64,000 nucleotides of DNA from Microvelia longipes (Eukaryota; Arthropoda; Insecta; Hemiptera; Veliidae): contig JACMZG010001913.1 in assembly GCA_018340805.1 (NCBI GenBank), positions 19,264,965 to 19,328,964 of the forward strand, read 5' to 3'. The notes under the pieces were generated by a model. That model made no database searches. It saw nothing but the letters and a program-made list of their open reading frames with translations, and was not told the origin of the DNA. This document shows, piece by piece, positions 34,481 through 47,731 of this stretch. Positions within the stretch are counted from its first letter, which is position 1; every line of letters begins with the position of its first letter. Both the position numbers and the translations under genes were made by a program.

Positions 34481-35990
34481 ATCAAATTCTTAGAATTTAG
34501 ATAGTGCAGTTTTTGGACTATTGGTCTCTATTGTCTTGTGTACGAAACAAACGATTTTTATTAAATTTGTTTCAAATTGTTTACAATTTTTTTTGTTGCA
34601 ATGTATTACTAGCAATTGAACGAAAGTCAGCGAGTGCATAATTGTACCATTGCGATATCTAATGGTACAATGTTTAACAAAAACATAAGTGTTTCTACGT
34701 GTTGCGATATATGCAAAAAATAACCCTTCATGAATAAGTCCCCCCCCCCCGTTGCAGAAGCGTAAGATTATTATTTATATTTTTTTTTATTTAATGAAAA
34801 AATTATAACCATTTGTTAAACAGAAGCGGATCATGAAAGTTTAAATAATTGTTAAAGTAATATAGGACGCACGGCTTGGTACTATCTCCCCCCCTTTTGA
34901 TCCAATAAATTTTTTAAAAGGTTACCCCTCCCAGGATTGGGCTCTAATACCGCCACTGGGTAGTGCATTAGGACTAAGCTCCTTCTCTTTATAATAATAT
35001 TACTTAAAGTGATGTAAAAATATATAGAGTAGAGTTAGGGATGGGGAACACAGTGTTCCAACTCTCTGGTTTGAGTTAGTCCTAAAACAGGGATGAAACT
35101 ACTCTGAGCACTAGTTTTCACCTTGTTCTGCCTTTATCAATATTGTTATCAGTTTTAAACGGAAATGTCTATTTATGTTTATAAAGAATGTAAACAAGAG
35201 AATTTTCTACTTATTTATGAACATTTTTATTTTTTTAGTTGTTTATAAGATTATTTGTTTAGAAAATAGGATACATTTTGCATTTTTTTCATTAAAAGGA
35301 CATACAAAAAAACACAATGAGCAAATTAAATTCAGATTTCAGCACATCATGCTCATGATATCCAGTATAATTAAAAATAACACAAAAAATATGTATATTT
35401 CATTTTATTAAAATTTTACATCTAAATAAATTAATACAAATTTTAACATTCTGAAAAGTCCTTTCAATAATTTAAACCTTGGAAATTTAGAAATAATATT
35501 TTTATATATGTGGTACAAGGTGAACTGACCCCCTGCAGTGGACTAAAGGCGAACTAGAAAAAATGTCTGTCTAAAACAGCTTTTCCCGGGTGAGTTGGAA
35601 CACGTGTCTCCCACCCCACCCTACTGTATACATTTTTACATCACTTTAATATTACTACTACAAACAAATAATTACCTTTATCAGAGTTTCCAAAACAAAG
35701 TAGTTTTCCCCGAACCCCTCCAAATACAGGCAGATAAGAAAACAAGTATTTTCAGGATCATGTCTGATGGCATTCTCAACAATAGACCCCCACCTCATAC
35801 TTCTTGATCATCCTCGGGAATCTAAAACAAGACAATGAGTATACCAGTAGAATAAGCGTGTATGAAGTCCATCATAAATAATGAAAGAAAAGAAGTCTCT
35901 CCACAAAACAAAACTTTATTGGCAAAGTGCTTTTAACTTAACTAGAGGCCATCATCAGTGCAAAATCTAACAAACAAGTTACAATAGAAT

Positions 35991-36224
35991 NNNNNNNNNN
36001 NNNNNNNNNNNNNNNNNNNNNNNNNNNNNNNNNNNNNNNNNNNNNNNNNNNNNNNNNNNNNNNNNNNNNNNNNNNNNNNNNNNNNNNNNNNNNNNNNNNN
36101 NNNNNNNNNNNNNNNNNNNNNNNNNNNNNNNNNNNNNNNNNNNNNNNNNNNNNNNNNNNNNNNNNNNNNNNNNNNNNNNNNNNNNNNNNNNNNNNNNNNN
36201 NNNNNNNNNNNNNNNNNNNNNNNN
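35991..36224. other. Assembly gap (234 N)
   Basis: By mirror alignment the flanks correspond to 13138 and 11440 in the left arm, which are about 1.7 kb apart. The 234-N size therefore under-represents the missing sequence, or the left arm carries a duplication here. Confidence 0.95.
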
Positions 36225-36763
36225 AAGTTATTTTGGCCCATCTAGTGTTTTTGGGACAAAAGAGGTAGAAAGACATAAAAAGTCCTCTCCCTTATCTAAA
36301 GAAAATATTTATGCCAGAAAAATAATCAATCAATAGCCCCTGGAAACCCTGATCTCCAATTATTTTGCAAACAGAGCCATAATAACTACACAGCCCCCAA
36401 TCCGTAATTTAAAGCAATTTGAGTACAATTAACTAAAAACATATAAACAATCCCTAAACCCTAACCTTAATTTTTACATTCATCAACCAAAAAAGAATTC
36501 TATTGGGACTAGCGGCCTCCCCTTTACATCTGCAACCGCGGTACAAAAAAACTTTTTCGTAAATAAAAACAAAAAGCAACATTGGATGTTAACATTTGTA
36601 ACCTTAAAATTGTGATTTTGATTTGTTTGAGTTCATTTCATCTATTGGATATTGCGTCTTTGTCATATTATTCTAAAATGAAACAATACGCATTCAATTT
36701 ATAGACTTGACCAAAAAGCAGTTGGTGGTTTTGAAAAAAGTAAAATTATAATTATGTCAAGAG

Positions 36764-37519
36764 CAGGGCGGAGTTAACTTAAATGAGGAAAAGTTTGATT
36801 TGATTCAGCGCTGCAGCGGACAACTCATGAACTAACCCATTGGCTTTCCAAAAAAATGACTGATTATATTTTTAATATTTTAAATTTAAGAATACCATGG
36901 AAATTCTTGGTTATGACAGCTGCATTTATTATTATTAACTTATTAATTATAAACTGTATTTATTTTTCACAAAAAAAGTTTTGCTGTAGCATGTTCTGTA
37001 TTACACAAATTCAGAAACTAAAAGTAAAAAGAAACCTTTTAAAAACTTCCAGAGAACGCTACTGATGGCAGATAAGAGGTAATTTTCTATCTTAATTATT
37101 TATGTGATTTAGTCGATTTTTATCAGTAATCAATTTAACCACATGTAGCACATCTTGCCGATAGAGGAATAAAATACAGCTGCATGAAAGCCAAAATCTA
37201 TCTTTTTTAAACATGTAACCTTTAGCCTCTATTTCATTGCTACCCGATTGAATCAATTAAATCAATAAATCACTTGAATGAAAAACTTAAAAACAATCAG
37301 AAGCATTCTGCGTAAAATTAAAGCGGAAGGGCTAGTAAGAAGTGTAATCAAACAAAGTATGAAAATTAAATTTCAAACTAAACTGTGGGCAAAAAGCGGG
37401 AAATCAAACACGCCACTCAATTGAAGGTATAGTCCCCCGCCGCCCTAGTGGGTGACTGGAATCAAATTTTCCCCACCAAAGAGGTCGACAGTCTTACTGT
37501 GTAAGTACAAAGTCTTCTG
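36764..37519 (-). mobile_element. hAT-like MITE, family A, ancestral copy (right arm)
   Basis: Mirror of 10143-10887: starts CAGGGCGGAGTTAACTT, ends CTTCTG, flanked by GTCAAGAG at 36756-36763 and 37520-37527. Non-coding. Confidence 0.87.
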
Positions 37520-40439
37520 GTCAAGAGCAATACATCATGACAAAATTAAACAAAGTATGCCGTTAAAGAATAACATTTGGTGGCTTTTTAATTGCATATT
37601 ACAGTAAAAATAAGTAAATCTAATGGTTGATGCTGGCTCTGTGGTGCACGGCAATATAGGCAATACTAACCTTGAACACAGTAATTAATAATTTGTGAAA
37701 TTAAAAATTGATAAGTAATAAATCAACATTAAGTTATTTAACAATATTAAAAGTATTTTCAATCGAGAGAGTTTCCTGTATATTTTTTAAGCATACAGTA
37801 AAATATAATCATACCAACCCGTATTACAGTCAGAATGGATTTTCTACTCATTATGCTATCCCCGCAACAAAAATAAAAAATGTAAGAAATGCAATTGGAA
37901 ATTCGTCAAATCGAAAAAAAGTTACTTTTTAATAATTCCCAGGAATTGCGTGCGCCTGCAGATTTTTTTGGGTAGACTAAAAAAGGCACATACAGTGCTG
38001 TATTGCCTTTATGCCGGTGCACCAGGAACCCAGCACAACCCGCAAGTGTTATTGATGGGGTATAACAAAATCTTGAGTTAAAACAAATATTTTAAATATG
38101 TTAAAACAAATATATTTTACTAAAAGAAACAAACAAAAGAGACACTGGCAAACCCCGCGCGCGTGATATAAATGATGGAGTTATATGACTAGCACCTAGT
38201 AATAAGAGAAAGCAATATAGTAATGGGACTAACAGTAATAGTATCTCTAGTTGGAAAAGTGTTATAATAGTATAATCTTGTAGAGTAGATTAATGTTAGT
38301 AATAGTAAGTAGATACTATTAATAGTAAAAGTATAAAATAGTAATACATAAAATAAAATAATCAAAATGGCCGACGAAAAGATCGTCGCACCTTTATTGC
38401 GTACTTACATAGCACTAGTAATAAGGTAAACAGCAATAATAGTAATTGGACTAACAGTAATAGTATCTGCAGTTGAAATAATTGTTATAATAGTATTTAT
38501 CTTGTAGGAGAAGTATTAATGTAGTAAAGTAAGTAGATACTATTAATTAGTAAAAGTATAAATAGTAAAATACATAAAATAAAAATAAATCAAAATGGCC
38601 GACGAAAAAGATCGTAGCACGTTTATTGCGTACTTCCGTCTCATGTTTACATCACTACAGTTAAACTTTTTAATTTTTTTTATTAATATAAAAACAAAAT
38701 AATTAATAATTTTTTTATTAAAAAAGAATTTAAAAAAAGTGTTTTACTTACTTCTCTTTATCGGACATTCCAAACCATGATGGCGGACGGCTAACTGACT
38801 CCAGAACCCGGCTGGCCTTCGATATATACTCCCCCCCGCCGCTCTTGAATCACACGTAAAAATAATTTTAAGATATTCCATTATATTTAAGATGAAATTT
38901 ATTACTATTTATTAACTAATATATTTTTTCAATTTTAATAATTTAATTTACTACATTATTTCAAAGCAAAAACTAAAAAGACATATAGGGAGCGGTCGAA
39001 TTATCCACGGCCTTCTAGATTTCTTGTGTAAAAATGGAAATCGGATAACCAACGAACCTTTCCTTATCATGGTTTCTTTTTGAGTTGCGATAGTTTTTTT
39101 TCAAATTTTTCAGTAATTAGCCGGATTTGTGATGAATGAAGCTTATATTCGTTATCTACAATGTTGTACGGTCACTACGAGCGATCAACTTTAAGTTTTA
39201 CGATCGTATTATTAAAGTTATAGGCGTTTAAATTTGGGGGGAAAAACTGCGGTTTTTAAGGACTGTTTTTTTTTTTTACTTTAGTTCCGTTCTAATGTTT
39301 AACTTATTAATAGAAATTGGTTCGCGTTATCATTATTTCATTAATCTGCACGCCCTTATGGTTAATTTCAAGGATTATTTACATGCATTCAACGATTTAT
39401 TTTTAATTTAACTTCGTACATACACAACTACTGTCAGAAATCAATGTTATCTACTTGATTTGTGTTCAAATTTTGAATGTATTTATTAAAATTAGTACAA
39501 ATCGTAATTATTTGCAGTCAACAACAAAGAGTTAATTTGTTCATAATTAAAGAAATCTGTACATCAGCTTTTGGGGTGTTGAATATCTGTAATTTTTTAG
39601 ATAAGTTGCTAAAGTCACTTCTGTGCTTTGTTACAGTAGATAATTAATGTGAAATATCAAAATCTTTAATTCAATTTTATCATCTGTAAGACTTGTACCC
39701 TAGAACTATTTACCTTTTCAAGCATGAATTTAGAAATTGGCACAAGTTGGATGAACTTCGTGCATATATAAGTGCTGCTAGATGTCTAAGTTATTTACTT
39801 AATTTATTTTTAAGTCCTGCTTACAAGAGCATTATGTAAAGTCAAAACGTCTTGGACTGTTTTAATTTCATAGATGCGAAGTTATGCCCACCTCAAGAAA
39901 ATCTATTCCGAAATTCTATGTTCAATTCCGACACCTGCCGGGTGGTTGAACCTTCTGTCAAACCCAGCGTGTGAACAAAGTAAATATTTTCTTTTAAATA
40001 GGAGTTAAAGTTGTATTAAAATTCTCTTTTATTGTTAAAATTGTATATTATAATAAAATATTTTCACTTTATTCTTTTGTTTTGTTCTAATTTCTGTATG
40101 ACCAACACCAATTTACAGGTGTTGACATACAATCGCCTGGGCGACCCTTCATCTTTTTTCTTAAGACTTACCTTAGCTTTGCCTACCAAATGAAAATTAA
40201 GTACATACTGTGCGAAGACTTCAAGGGTATCAATCGCAACCTTCATAACAATAATATTTAATTTTAAATAGGTATTTCTCAAGCTGTTTTGAACCACATC
40301 TGTGTTTGCAAAGTTCACGAAATGAATTAATGGATGTACACATTTCTTAAAAACCCTCTTCATCTTAAATGGCTGATCCAATTATCCAAAACCCTTCCCC
40401 CCTCCATCAAATAATATGACTGCTAGCTTTAAATCAGTT

Positions 40440-41970
40440 AGTGAAACTGAAGTAATTAGGGGAGGCTCAGGTCCACAGGTTGGGACGGTATTAGTTCAAA
40501 AATTGTCAAGAAGTATAAAGAAATACTTTGTAAACCTCTGGCCCATCTCGCTACTACTAGCTTCAAGCAGGGAATTTTCCTTACGTCTCTAAAAACTGCT
40601 ATTGTTATCCCACTACATAAGAAAGGTGACTCATGTCTAAACTACAAACCAATTTCAATGCTACTTTCTCTAAAATTCTAGAAAAACTAGTAAAACTTCA
40701 ATTAAAAAGAGATTTCGTCAAGTATAACATAATCCCAGAAAATCAGTATGGCTTTAAACACGTTATAAGTACTCAGGACGCTATATGTGCTGTAACGCAG
40801 CATATTCATGACTTGATGGATGAGGGGGGGAAGGTTGTGGTTGTATCTCTAGATATAGCCAAAGCCTTCGGCTCTGTGCCCCATCACACCTTGATACAAT
40901 GCTTAAAGGAGCTAGGTCTTGATGGAACCGTGGTTTGAGTCATACCTGTCAAACCAACAGCAATCATGTCGTAATGATCATGTACTTAGCGATCTAGAGA
41001 CCACTACCTTCTTATTCCTCAAGGCACCATCCTAGGGCCAGATCTTTTCTTGGCCTATGTTGCTAAGTTCTGTAAACTTAATTTTAATGGACTTAAACTG
41101 TTTTCCTTTCGTGGTGATACCATAGCAGTTTTTAGCAGCAATACATTGAAACATGTTCACGATATAGCTACTGAAGGTATGATTTTAATACGAAATTGGC
41201 TCACTAAACATAACTTATCTCTTAATATTAAAAAAAAACTCAGTATGTAACCTTCTCTCCTACAAAAAAGTCAACCTTGCTCCTCTACTATAAAAATACA
41301 TAATGATAACTGTACCACTACCACAAACTGTGCGTGTTTTAAACTAAATAAAATTAATTACCTAGGAGTGGTGATAGACCAGCATATACGCTGGGATCAT
41401 CACATTCATCATGTTACTTCAAAACTTCAACAGTTATCTAATGTTTTCCTTCTACTTAGAAATATGTGCTCTATCAAAACAATTAAGTCTATTTACTCTG
41501 CTCTGGCCCAGTCAAACATGAAAACCATAAAACCACTTAACTTCTGCTCTGTACTACCTACAGTATGGAGTAATGAGCCGGGGTTTAGCTTGCCCTACTA
41601 CTTTACAGCCTCTGATAAGCGCTCAAAATAAATGATTAAGAATCATGACTAAAGCCAAGAGACTCGATTCAGTGGTTCCACAATATCAAAAATCAAGCAT
41701 TAAACAACTCAGCCAATTATATGATATAATTTATCCCTTATCTTTAAAAGAAATATTAATTTTTTTAAACTGGTCAGTCAAGGTAAGAACACAAGAAATG
41801 AAGTTCAGGGAATGTTAAAACCAAAACATATTAAAACTAGTAAGGGGTGATCTGTCTGGTGTGGTAATGCTATTCAAGTATTTAGCTATTTGAGTCTGGA
41901 TAATAGAGAAAAAATTATTCTAAAATTCAAAATATTTAAGAAAATTGTAAAATCACTGTACTTGAATTAA
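40440..41970 (+). pseudogene. Non-LTR retrotransposon reverse transcriptase (CR1/Jockey-like), broken
   Basis: The plus strand reads through several frames as a LINE reverse transcriptase. In order: LKTAIVIPLHKKG (about 40588-40626), NYKPIS, ILEKLVKLQLKR (about 40675-40710), IPENQYGFKH-STQDAI (about 40730-40790), VVVSLDIAKAFGSVPHHTLI (about 40842-40900; the usual LD-SKAFD motif A), then a motif-C region where the expected ADD is degraded (FRGDT near 41106), NWLTKHNLSLNIKK (about 41195-41240) and NYLGVVIDQHIRWDHHI (about 41357-41405). Frameshifts and stops lie between 40620 and 41640. The fragment ends in an FKKIVKSLYLN-like C terminus near 41965. No endonuclease domain was seen upstream. The CR1/Jockey group assignment is by motif wording only. 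Confidence 0.85.
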
Positions 41971-42204
41971 AGTCAAACTAGTCTAGTCCTTGTTGTTGTC
42001 GTTAGTGTTAGGTTAAGCAAAATTACTTATTATTTCAGTTAATTGTTTGCCAGGAAATTGTATTTCTTATTTATTATTTATTTTTGGCTTGTTTTCATTT
42101 ATATTTATAAATGTATTACATCTTGACCAAAAAGTATAGAGTGAAAAATATCATACAGAGTATTTATTTGTTTTAAAATTCACTAAAACAAAACTTAATA
42201 TATG

Positions 42205-42351
42205 TTTACATGATTCATATATTATATATATATATTATATATATATATGATATATTATATATTATAATATATATATATATATATATTATATTATATATAT
42301 TTATATATATATATATTATTATATATTATATATATATATATATAAATATAT

Positions 42352-42382
<31 letters not shown>

Positions 42383-42434
42383 TATATATATATATATGAT
42401 ATATATATATATATAATATATATATATTATATAT

Positions 42435-42466
<32 letters not shown>

Positions 42467-42474
42467 TATATATA

Positions 42475-42516
<42 letters not shown>

Positions 42517-42520
42517 GCTA
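42205..42520. repeat. TA-rich microsatellite expansion (right arm)
   Basis: About 300 bp of TATA steps; the mirror point in the left arm (6763-6782) has only about 20 bp. A second TA expansion is at 43450-43490 and 43570-43615. The ORF at 42210-42416 is a shadow of this tract. Confidence 0.95.
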
Positions 42521-43579
42521 CGCATGCAGCTGTATTATAGAGCACAATACATCATTTATAGTTAATTCTTTTTTAGTTTAGTTGTTTTGTTTCACAGCTA
42601 TCTAAAATTTTGTTAAAATTTACTTATTTTTTTTTGATTGCTGTCATTCCAAATTATTTATTTTAAAAATATGGTTAAGTATATAATTTTTAAGAATTCA
42701 TACAAATACATTCAAATACACTACAAAATTATAAAAAAAAAATAAGTGTACTTAACTATACATATATATAAGAGCATTCACTTAAACAAATAGATTAATA
42801 ATAATAAATAGTAGAATAAGAATTAATATAAAACATACCAATTTAATAAATAAAAAATGATATAAATGGAAATAGTGGAATATAAAAGTAGTGGCAAATC
42901 GACTATATTTGTTAAAACTGTACAAATAAATAAGATTAAACTTTGTAATTAAATAAATAAAATAATAATCATTATCAATGTATATTCAATACTGATACTA
43001 AACAGTAAAGATAATTCAAATAAACATACAGTATGATCTGTGTTTATACCCCCCTCATGTACAAGGCTTTGCCTTTTGAGTGAGGTAAATTCATAAAGTT
43101 TTTCATAAATGTAAGTTGCATATTTATAAAAATTTATTGTGATTATAAAATAAATGAAAATTAAATGAATCTTGGCACAGAGTCAAAAAGACTCTTGCAA
43201 GAGTGGGTTGTCAAGAAATATATTTTAGTTCGGGGCATACTTACCATTTTATGTAAAGTTTATAAACATTTTTGCTCTCGCTTTACATGAAACTGTTGTC
43301 TCTGATTAAATATTATATCCAATGAATGGTCTCGTGATTAAAATCACGTATACAATAGACAGCTGGACAAGGGTAACCTGGAGTTACCACTGCAGCTGAT
43401 ATTGTAACCGACTATAAGACCCTTTTTCGAACAAGAATTTGGCAAGATCTCATATATATATTATAATATATATTATATATATATATATATATTCTATTTA
43501 TATATTTTAGAGTTAGTATAGTAATATGGAGTGTAGTAACTACAGGCAGTGGGACGTTGTTGGCCCCACTATAATATAT

Positions 43580-43614
<35 letters not shown>

Positions 43615-43929
43615 CTTATCTATATACCTCTAGTAGTAGTATAGTATATGGGGGAGTGGTAGTAACTACCAGGCAAGTGGGGCACGTTGTTGGGCCCTTT
43701 TTGCCAGCTCCCTAAGATTAGTGTTCTTTGATTTCAAGTGTAGGTATATTTCATCTATCTAGACAAGAAGCCGTGAATTTCTATGGTTCCTCTTGCTTTT
43801 CCAAGCAATCATACATATTTTCACTGGCTCTATAGTCTAGTGAAAACTGGGAACAAACATGCTCACAGTTAAATCCACCACTTTAAACTACAAGCAGAAA
43901 ACGTTTATACCTCTTATCTCTATTTATTC

Positions 43930-44425
43930 CAGGGTTGGCAAAACCGGGTTTTAATTGTAAAAACCCGCCCACCCGGGTTTTTTCTGTTTAATGGGTAAAA
44001 ATGGGTTTTATTTTTTTTTAAATTGCCAGTTAAATAATCGTATTTTTAGCCTATTTTAAGAATCTAGTGATAAATAGCGTATACGTAATTAATACATTAT
44101 TGAACAAAGTTTTATTAAATTAAGATGTTTTGTAACAAGATAAAAATACTCAAATATGTAAAAAAAAGTTAATAAAATAAAGAGCATCATATATGTATAC
44201 CAATGCCTTGATTATTTTACATGCATTAGAACAGATGCAAGAATAACCTAATTATACTTTTTAATTTTTTATTATTTTTTAGCCCAATTTCCCAGGAACA
44301 ACAAGCTTTATTATAAAAAAACAAAATTAATGAATAAAAATATAAAAACCCGGGTAAAATAGGGTGGGTTTGCCCAATTTTGCCCAGGTAGGTTTTTTAA
44401 TTTTCCCCACCCCGGTGCCAACCTG
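43930..44425. mobile_element. hAT-like MITE, family B, private to right arm
   Basis: Ends CAGGGTTGGCAAAACC... and ...GGTGCCAACCTG, inverted over about ten bases, flanked by a perfect 8-bp duplication ATTTATTC (43922-43929 and 44426-44433). The interior has several GGGTTTT/AAAACCC steps (AAACCCGCCCACCCGGGTTTT near 43963). No transposase. The empty site is kept in the left arm at 5457-5464. The minus-strand ORF 44397-44657 only partly overlaps it and is not a gene. Confidence 0.92.
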
Positions 44426-44999
44426 ATTTATTCGTACTGAAGCCTGTCTGACATATTATTCTGACAATATAAAAAAGAAAATTCACAACAATTATTCGTT
44501 TTAAACAACAAGGTAATTTGTTTATAATGATAGAAGTATGTATATCAGCATTTGTGGTATGGAATATTAGTAACTTTGCAGATAAGTTGCTCAAATCACT
44601 GGAGCTTTGTTGCAGTGCATAATTTAAGATGTCACATCTCCTATTCATCGGAAACATGCATCTAGATTTTTGTTAACTGATAAAAGGATGCATGTAGACA
44701 TTGGCACTGTTGAATGAACTTCATCATAATAAGTGCTGTAGTAAAATGTCAATTCATTTACTCAATTTATGTTGAACCAAATTATCAGTCACTATATTGT
44801 GTAAGAGGACACCTAGGAAATGTAACAAGCAAATGCATGCTACATTGGGAACTCTTCCATCAGAACAGATTTTTTGTTTTTACTATTCTTTTATTGTTAA
44901 AATTTATATTATAATAAAATTTTAGAATTGATAGTTTATTTTTTCTAATTTCTGTATGACAACACCATAGGAGTTTTGTCATACAGGTGCTTGGGCAAC

Positions 45000-45480
45000 C
45001 CTATCCACTCGATTTAAGTAGATAGTTGATTTCATATGGGCTTAAGAATAGGTTTTATACTGGGAAGAAAATAAAGTTGCACTGGTTTGGGTCCTGGTCA
45101 TTCTAGAGTAGAGGGGAACGAGGGACCGCTGAATGAACTAGCCAGGGAGGCTCCTCTAACTTTCAAGGGACCAGAACAGCTATAGGACTTCCAGAAGCAA
45201 TGTCACTTCTTTTAGATGGCTGGACGATGGTGAAACCAGGATACTCTTCACAAAGGCTAATTGCAGACAAGCTAGGAAAATATTGAAGAAAGCATGAGTA
45301 TATGGGCTCTCTCTTGGGGAGGAAGAGCTTAAGATACCTGGGGGTATCTTGACAGATCATTGCTGGCTTCAGAGACATTTGCATGCCATGAAATAAAGGC
45401 AGAGCATGTGCCAAGGTTGAAGTTGGGAGGAGACGACAGATCCTTTAATACTTTCACTTTATCCTTTACTTACTACTATA
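45000..45480 (+). pseudogene. Non-LTR retrotransposon RNase H/C-terminal fragment (right arm)
   Basis: Mirror image of 4330-4850. The plus strand carries the same VPGHS / AD-E-LAREG / LTDHCWLQRHLHAM pieces with different small indels and frame breaks; an EETTD-like zinc-knuckle tail follows near 45430. It predates the split of the two arms. Confidence 0.72.
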
Positions 45481-45904
45481 CTATTACATAAAAAATAGGG
45501 GATTGTCTCAATTTTCTTCTGACCTTTTTTTATGTTTAGGTAAGTATATTAGTATAGAATCGCACAGGGTAAATATAATAGTAAAAGAGAATTGATCAAA
45601 TTGAAATGTTAGATGCTACTAGCATTCACAATGATTTAGCTCAAAAAGGTTAGACTAAAAAAGGATCGGTCATAGTATATTTAAAATTGCATCAGCTATT
45701 TGAGGTATGGAGAGTTAGCAAAAAATCCATTCATATATTTTGAAACTCTGGGAACCACAGAATTGATGCCTCTCTCATTCAAAAAATGAGAAACACTATT
45801 TATGAAGACAAATATGTATCACAACTTGTATGCTGTCTGTTTTGACACTGTGGAAAGCTCAGTCAGGTATGCATCTGACTGAGCAAGGCTCAACCTAAGG
45901 TGAA

Positions 45905-46050
45905 TCAGATAATCTTAGATTTAGGGTGCCGGCACCTGTATGACAACCTCAAGGGTTGGTCATACAGAAATTAGATGAAATAAAGAATCAATTCTACTAA
46001 ATATTATTATTATAATTATAAATATTATATAATTTAACAATAAAGATTTT
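45905..46050 (+). repeat. Dispersed CTGTATGAC/GTCATACAG repeat, copy outside the palindrome
   Basis: Same landmarks as 4855-4990 (GCACCTGTATGAC, GGTCATACAGAAATTAG, AATTCTACTAAAT, TTTAACAATAAA), just beyond the right-arm boundary and in direct orientation relative to the left-arm copy. It shows that the repeat is dispersed and not only a palindrome duplicate. Confidence 0.6.
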
Positions 46051-46059
46051 CATGCCACA

Positions 46060-47731
46060 GTATGTAAATATTTAAATTAGAAGCTTAGCAATCTTACAAC
46101 TCTTTACATATACAACATTACAAATACAACACATACACAACACGTGGTTGCTTGCGAAACCAAGGATACTTAAACTATCAAAATTTCACTCACTTATATT
46201 GTAACCAATAGTGTCACATATATATGTACCCCAATTACCTGTTGAGGACAGGTGCAGCTAGCCAGTGATTGGGGTGGGTTTTACCATACCTGTATTCATC
46301 ACTATTACTGATTACATTAAAGTATTGATAAAAGTGAAGGAAAAGATACCTTTTGGGAGAACTATAGAAGAAAACTTAAATCTATCTGAGTAGTTAGAAA
46401 ACAAAACCGCATGTACTTGAGTGTGCTTCCCTGACTTACAGCATTTTTTTTTGATTTATGGAGGGCAAGATAAATAAAAACAAAGATATTTTTGAAACCC
46501 ACAAAATAAAATCATTAATGACCCCTAAATATTATAAACACTGAAAAATAATAACCAAATATTCTTAAAACTTTAAGTCCAAAATTAGCAGTCTGTTAAA
46601 TTAAATAAAAATTAACCCGTAGTTCATTAAATTATAAGTATTACCGTAACAAGAAAAATACCCAAATAACTCCGTAAAAGTAATTTTGATATTTAAATTC
46701 TCCGCCGTAAGGTAAGAAGTACCATTAATTGAGAATGTCTCTTCTTAATTATATTACGTCTGGACTCACACGACTTATACTAACAGGAAATTATTCCTAG
46801 GATGAGCTAAATTACAACTTAGGGAAGGGCTTAAATCTAACACTAAAGTTCAGAGAAGGAGTACGAAGTTGATACTCAAAAAAATATAAGAAAGCTATCT
46901 AAATCCCGTAATCAATCGAGGCAGTAACTCCTTCCACAAACTTCACACCGAAATAGTATTAAACACGAATACTGCATTGAACTTGCCAGTGGGCTTAATC
47001 ACTCACACCATTTCAGCTACAACCTTAGTTTACTGGAAGCAATCCGAGTTAACCGGGTACAACGTAATCCGCACGCGAAAAATAAGAGATTATTTTCACA
47101 ATACCCAGCCCATGTGACTCCCTGGTCTTAACTGACTCTTACCCAATCATCCTATAACAGTTTTCCTTTCAAGGAGATAGCCAGAGAGGGTTCTTGTTAT
47201 TGTATTAAATAATCAATAATCTAATTAATAGGTTAAGGTTTAATGTTTATAGATCTTAATAATACTTTGACCCTTAAGTCCGGTCGAAGCACCACATCAA
47301 GCATAACGAACAACTAAAGAATTTAACTAATAAGAAATTAGAAAAAACAAACAATTCTTCCTTCACTTGTAAGCATACTAAACCCCCCCAAAAAAAACTT
47401 TTAAAATAAAAAACAATGTTTACAATATATGCATAATCTACAGAAATAAACGACTACAAGCAGTACAAACAGAATAGAATTTATTTGGTTAAATCACAAA
47501 TGGAGTCCAGGGAAATGAACAGCTTATCATCTTTGCAAAACTCAACGAGTATCAGCTTTATAAAAGACTTGAAGATCTTATATCAATATCAAAAGGAGAA
47601 ATGCAATAAGACTGAAACACAAGCGAACGAAGAACCAGAAGAGTTAGAATTTTAAAGAATCACAGAGTAGCTCCCGCTAAACCTGGTTCGAAATCAAAAT
47701 TATTAAGAGGAGATTATTGTCTCTTAATAGA
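46060..47731. other. No recognisable feature
   Basis: AT-rich sequence with no long ORF, no clear repeat and no mirror partner; it ends at a gap. Confidence 0.6.

Larger units (their letters stand above)
31560..34870. other. Right-arm-private 3.3-kb block
   Basis: Mirror similarity stops at about 31560 (CACTCTAGTCC) and resumes at about 34872 (GGCTTGGTACTATC). Contents: a three-fold short tandem repeat, a G/C hairpin, two adjacent fold-back elements, and a degenerate AAGCGAGCC repeat tract. No recognisable gene; ORFs 32910-33095 and 33584-33772 have no domain. Confidence 0.65.
25422..45740 (-). repeat. Right arm of ~42-kb imperfect palindrome
   Basis: Inverted partner of 4074-24421. Private to this arm: the 31560-34870 block, a hAT-like MITE (43930-44425), a TA-rich expansion (42210-42520), a local duplication at 43490-43700, the full LINE reverse-transcriptase region (40440-41970) and about ten copies of the 109-bp tandem repeat instead of about four. 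Mirror similarity stops near 45740. Confidence 0.9.

Noticed and set aside
42210..42416. 68-codon Ile/Tyr ORF
   Set aside because: Translation of a TA microsatellite.
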